Part shown: in pieces, positions 7,058-7,200 of the stretch
How positions within the stretch are numbered: the stretch's first letter is position 1
How the letters are laid out: the number at the start of each line of letters is the position of its first letter
Assembly (NCBI GenBank): GCA_013139395.1
Contig: WTAX01000376.1
Coordinates: forward strand, 1 to 7,200
Length of the DNA stretch: 7,200 nt
Source: Gammaproteobacteria bacterium
Lineage (GTDB): Bacteria; Pseudomonadota; Gammaproteobacteria; GRL18
Direction: 5' to 3'
Program-made: the position numbers and the translations under genes
The notes under the pieces: generated by a model
Told to the model about the DNA's origin: nothing
Seen by the model: only the letters and a program-made list of their open reading frames with translations
The model's database searches: none

Positions 7058-7200
7058 TATACGATCTCCTCTTCCATCGCTGTGTCATTTGCTTCTTGAT
7101 GATAAATCATCGCTACATCAATAACTCCCTTGATGTCATTTAAAGCTGCCATCTTGTCAGCTAAAGCTTTCTCACCACTGTCTTCTAAAGTGGCGATAAT
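7057..7200 (-). CDS. napD: NapA Tat-signal chaperone NapD (partial, C-terminal 47 residues)
   Basis: NapD is a small cytoplasmic chaperone that binds the twin-arginine signal of NapA and holds back export until the cofactor is inserted. Its N-terminus lies beyond the right edge. The visible part has the ferredoxin-like fold signature of the NapD C-terminus: an IIATLEDSG strand and turn, an [15 protein letters not shown] helix and loop typical of the family, then [10 protein letters not shown], whose YHQ ending is characteristic. An acidic tail, EEEIV, precedes the TAG stop at 7059-7057. The stop overlaps the napA GTG start by one base (TAGTG), so napD and napA are translationally coupled. Family and position both support the call. 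Confidence 0.93.
   Translation of the reverse strand: MIATLEDSGEKALADKMAALNDIKGVIDVAMIYHQEANDTAMEEEIV

Noticed and set aside
6825..7124. Plus-strand open frame of 99 codons opposite the napA 5' end
   Set aside because: It lies wholly antisense to the Tat signal and iron-sulfur region of napA and the end of napD, with no ribosome site or recognisable protein. The other antisense and shifted frames across napA, napG, napH, napB, napC and tcdA were dismissed for the same reason.
1339..7200. A novel system within the operon
   Set aside because: Every gene matches a known Nap subunit with full cofactor ligands and in the classic order, so the operon itself is not new.

Overview
The window is about 42% G+C by eye. 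It is best read as part of a gammaproteobacterial chromosome from an organism that respires nitrate. The main content is a periplasmic nitrate reductase (Nap) operon on the minus strand, running right to left: napD (cut by the right edge), napA, napG, napH, napB, napC. This is the enterobacterial order (E. coli napFDAGHBC); napF, if present, would lie beyond position 7200. The cluster ends at a hairpin with a seven-base T run at about 1248-1273.

Left of the operon and convergent with it is tcdA (339-1142, plus strand), a tRNA t6A-modification enzyme with no link to nitrate. At the far left edge is the start of another minus-strand gene (1-94). Only 31 residues are visible, but they carry a CX2CX3C cysteine motif typical of molybdopterin oxidoreductases. 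The residue context most resembles SoeA, the cytoplasmic sulfite dehydrogenase of sulfur oxidisers. If so, the organism may couple sulfur oxidation to nitrate reduction; this is inference. The 95-338 intergenic region has an FNR/Anr-type box (171-184) placed about 40.5 bp upstream of the start site predicted from a perfect minus-strand TATAAT (144-149). It therefore looks like an oxygen-regulated promoter for that gene.

How the Nap genes work together: NapC (membrane tetraheme cytochrome) and NapGH (iron-sulfur quinol dehydrogenase) take electrons from the quinol pool. NapB (periplasmic diheme cytochrome) passes them to NapA, the Mo-bisPGD catalytic subunit, which reduces nitrate to nitrite. 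NapD is the cytoplasmic chaperone of the NapA Tat signal. All expected cofactor ligands are present and no gene looks broken.

Non-coding structure inside the operon: a 12+5 bp hairpin between napA and napG, and an imperfect 15 bp inverted repeat with a T-rich tail between napB and napC. Both could tune relative expression. I see no mobile element, CRISPR array, tRNA or rRNA, and no convincing novel system. The most useful unexpected items are the truncated molybdoenzyme with its FNR-type promoter and the two intra-operon hairpins.
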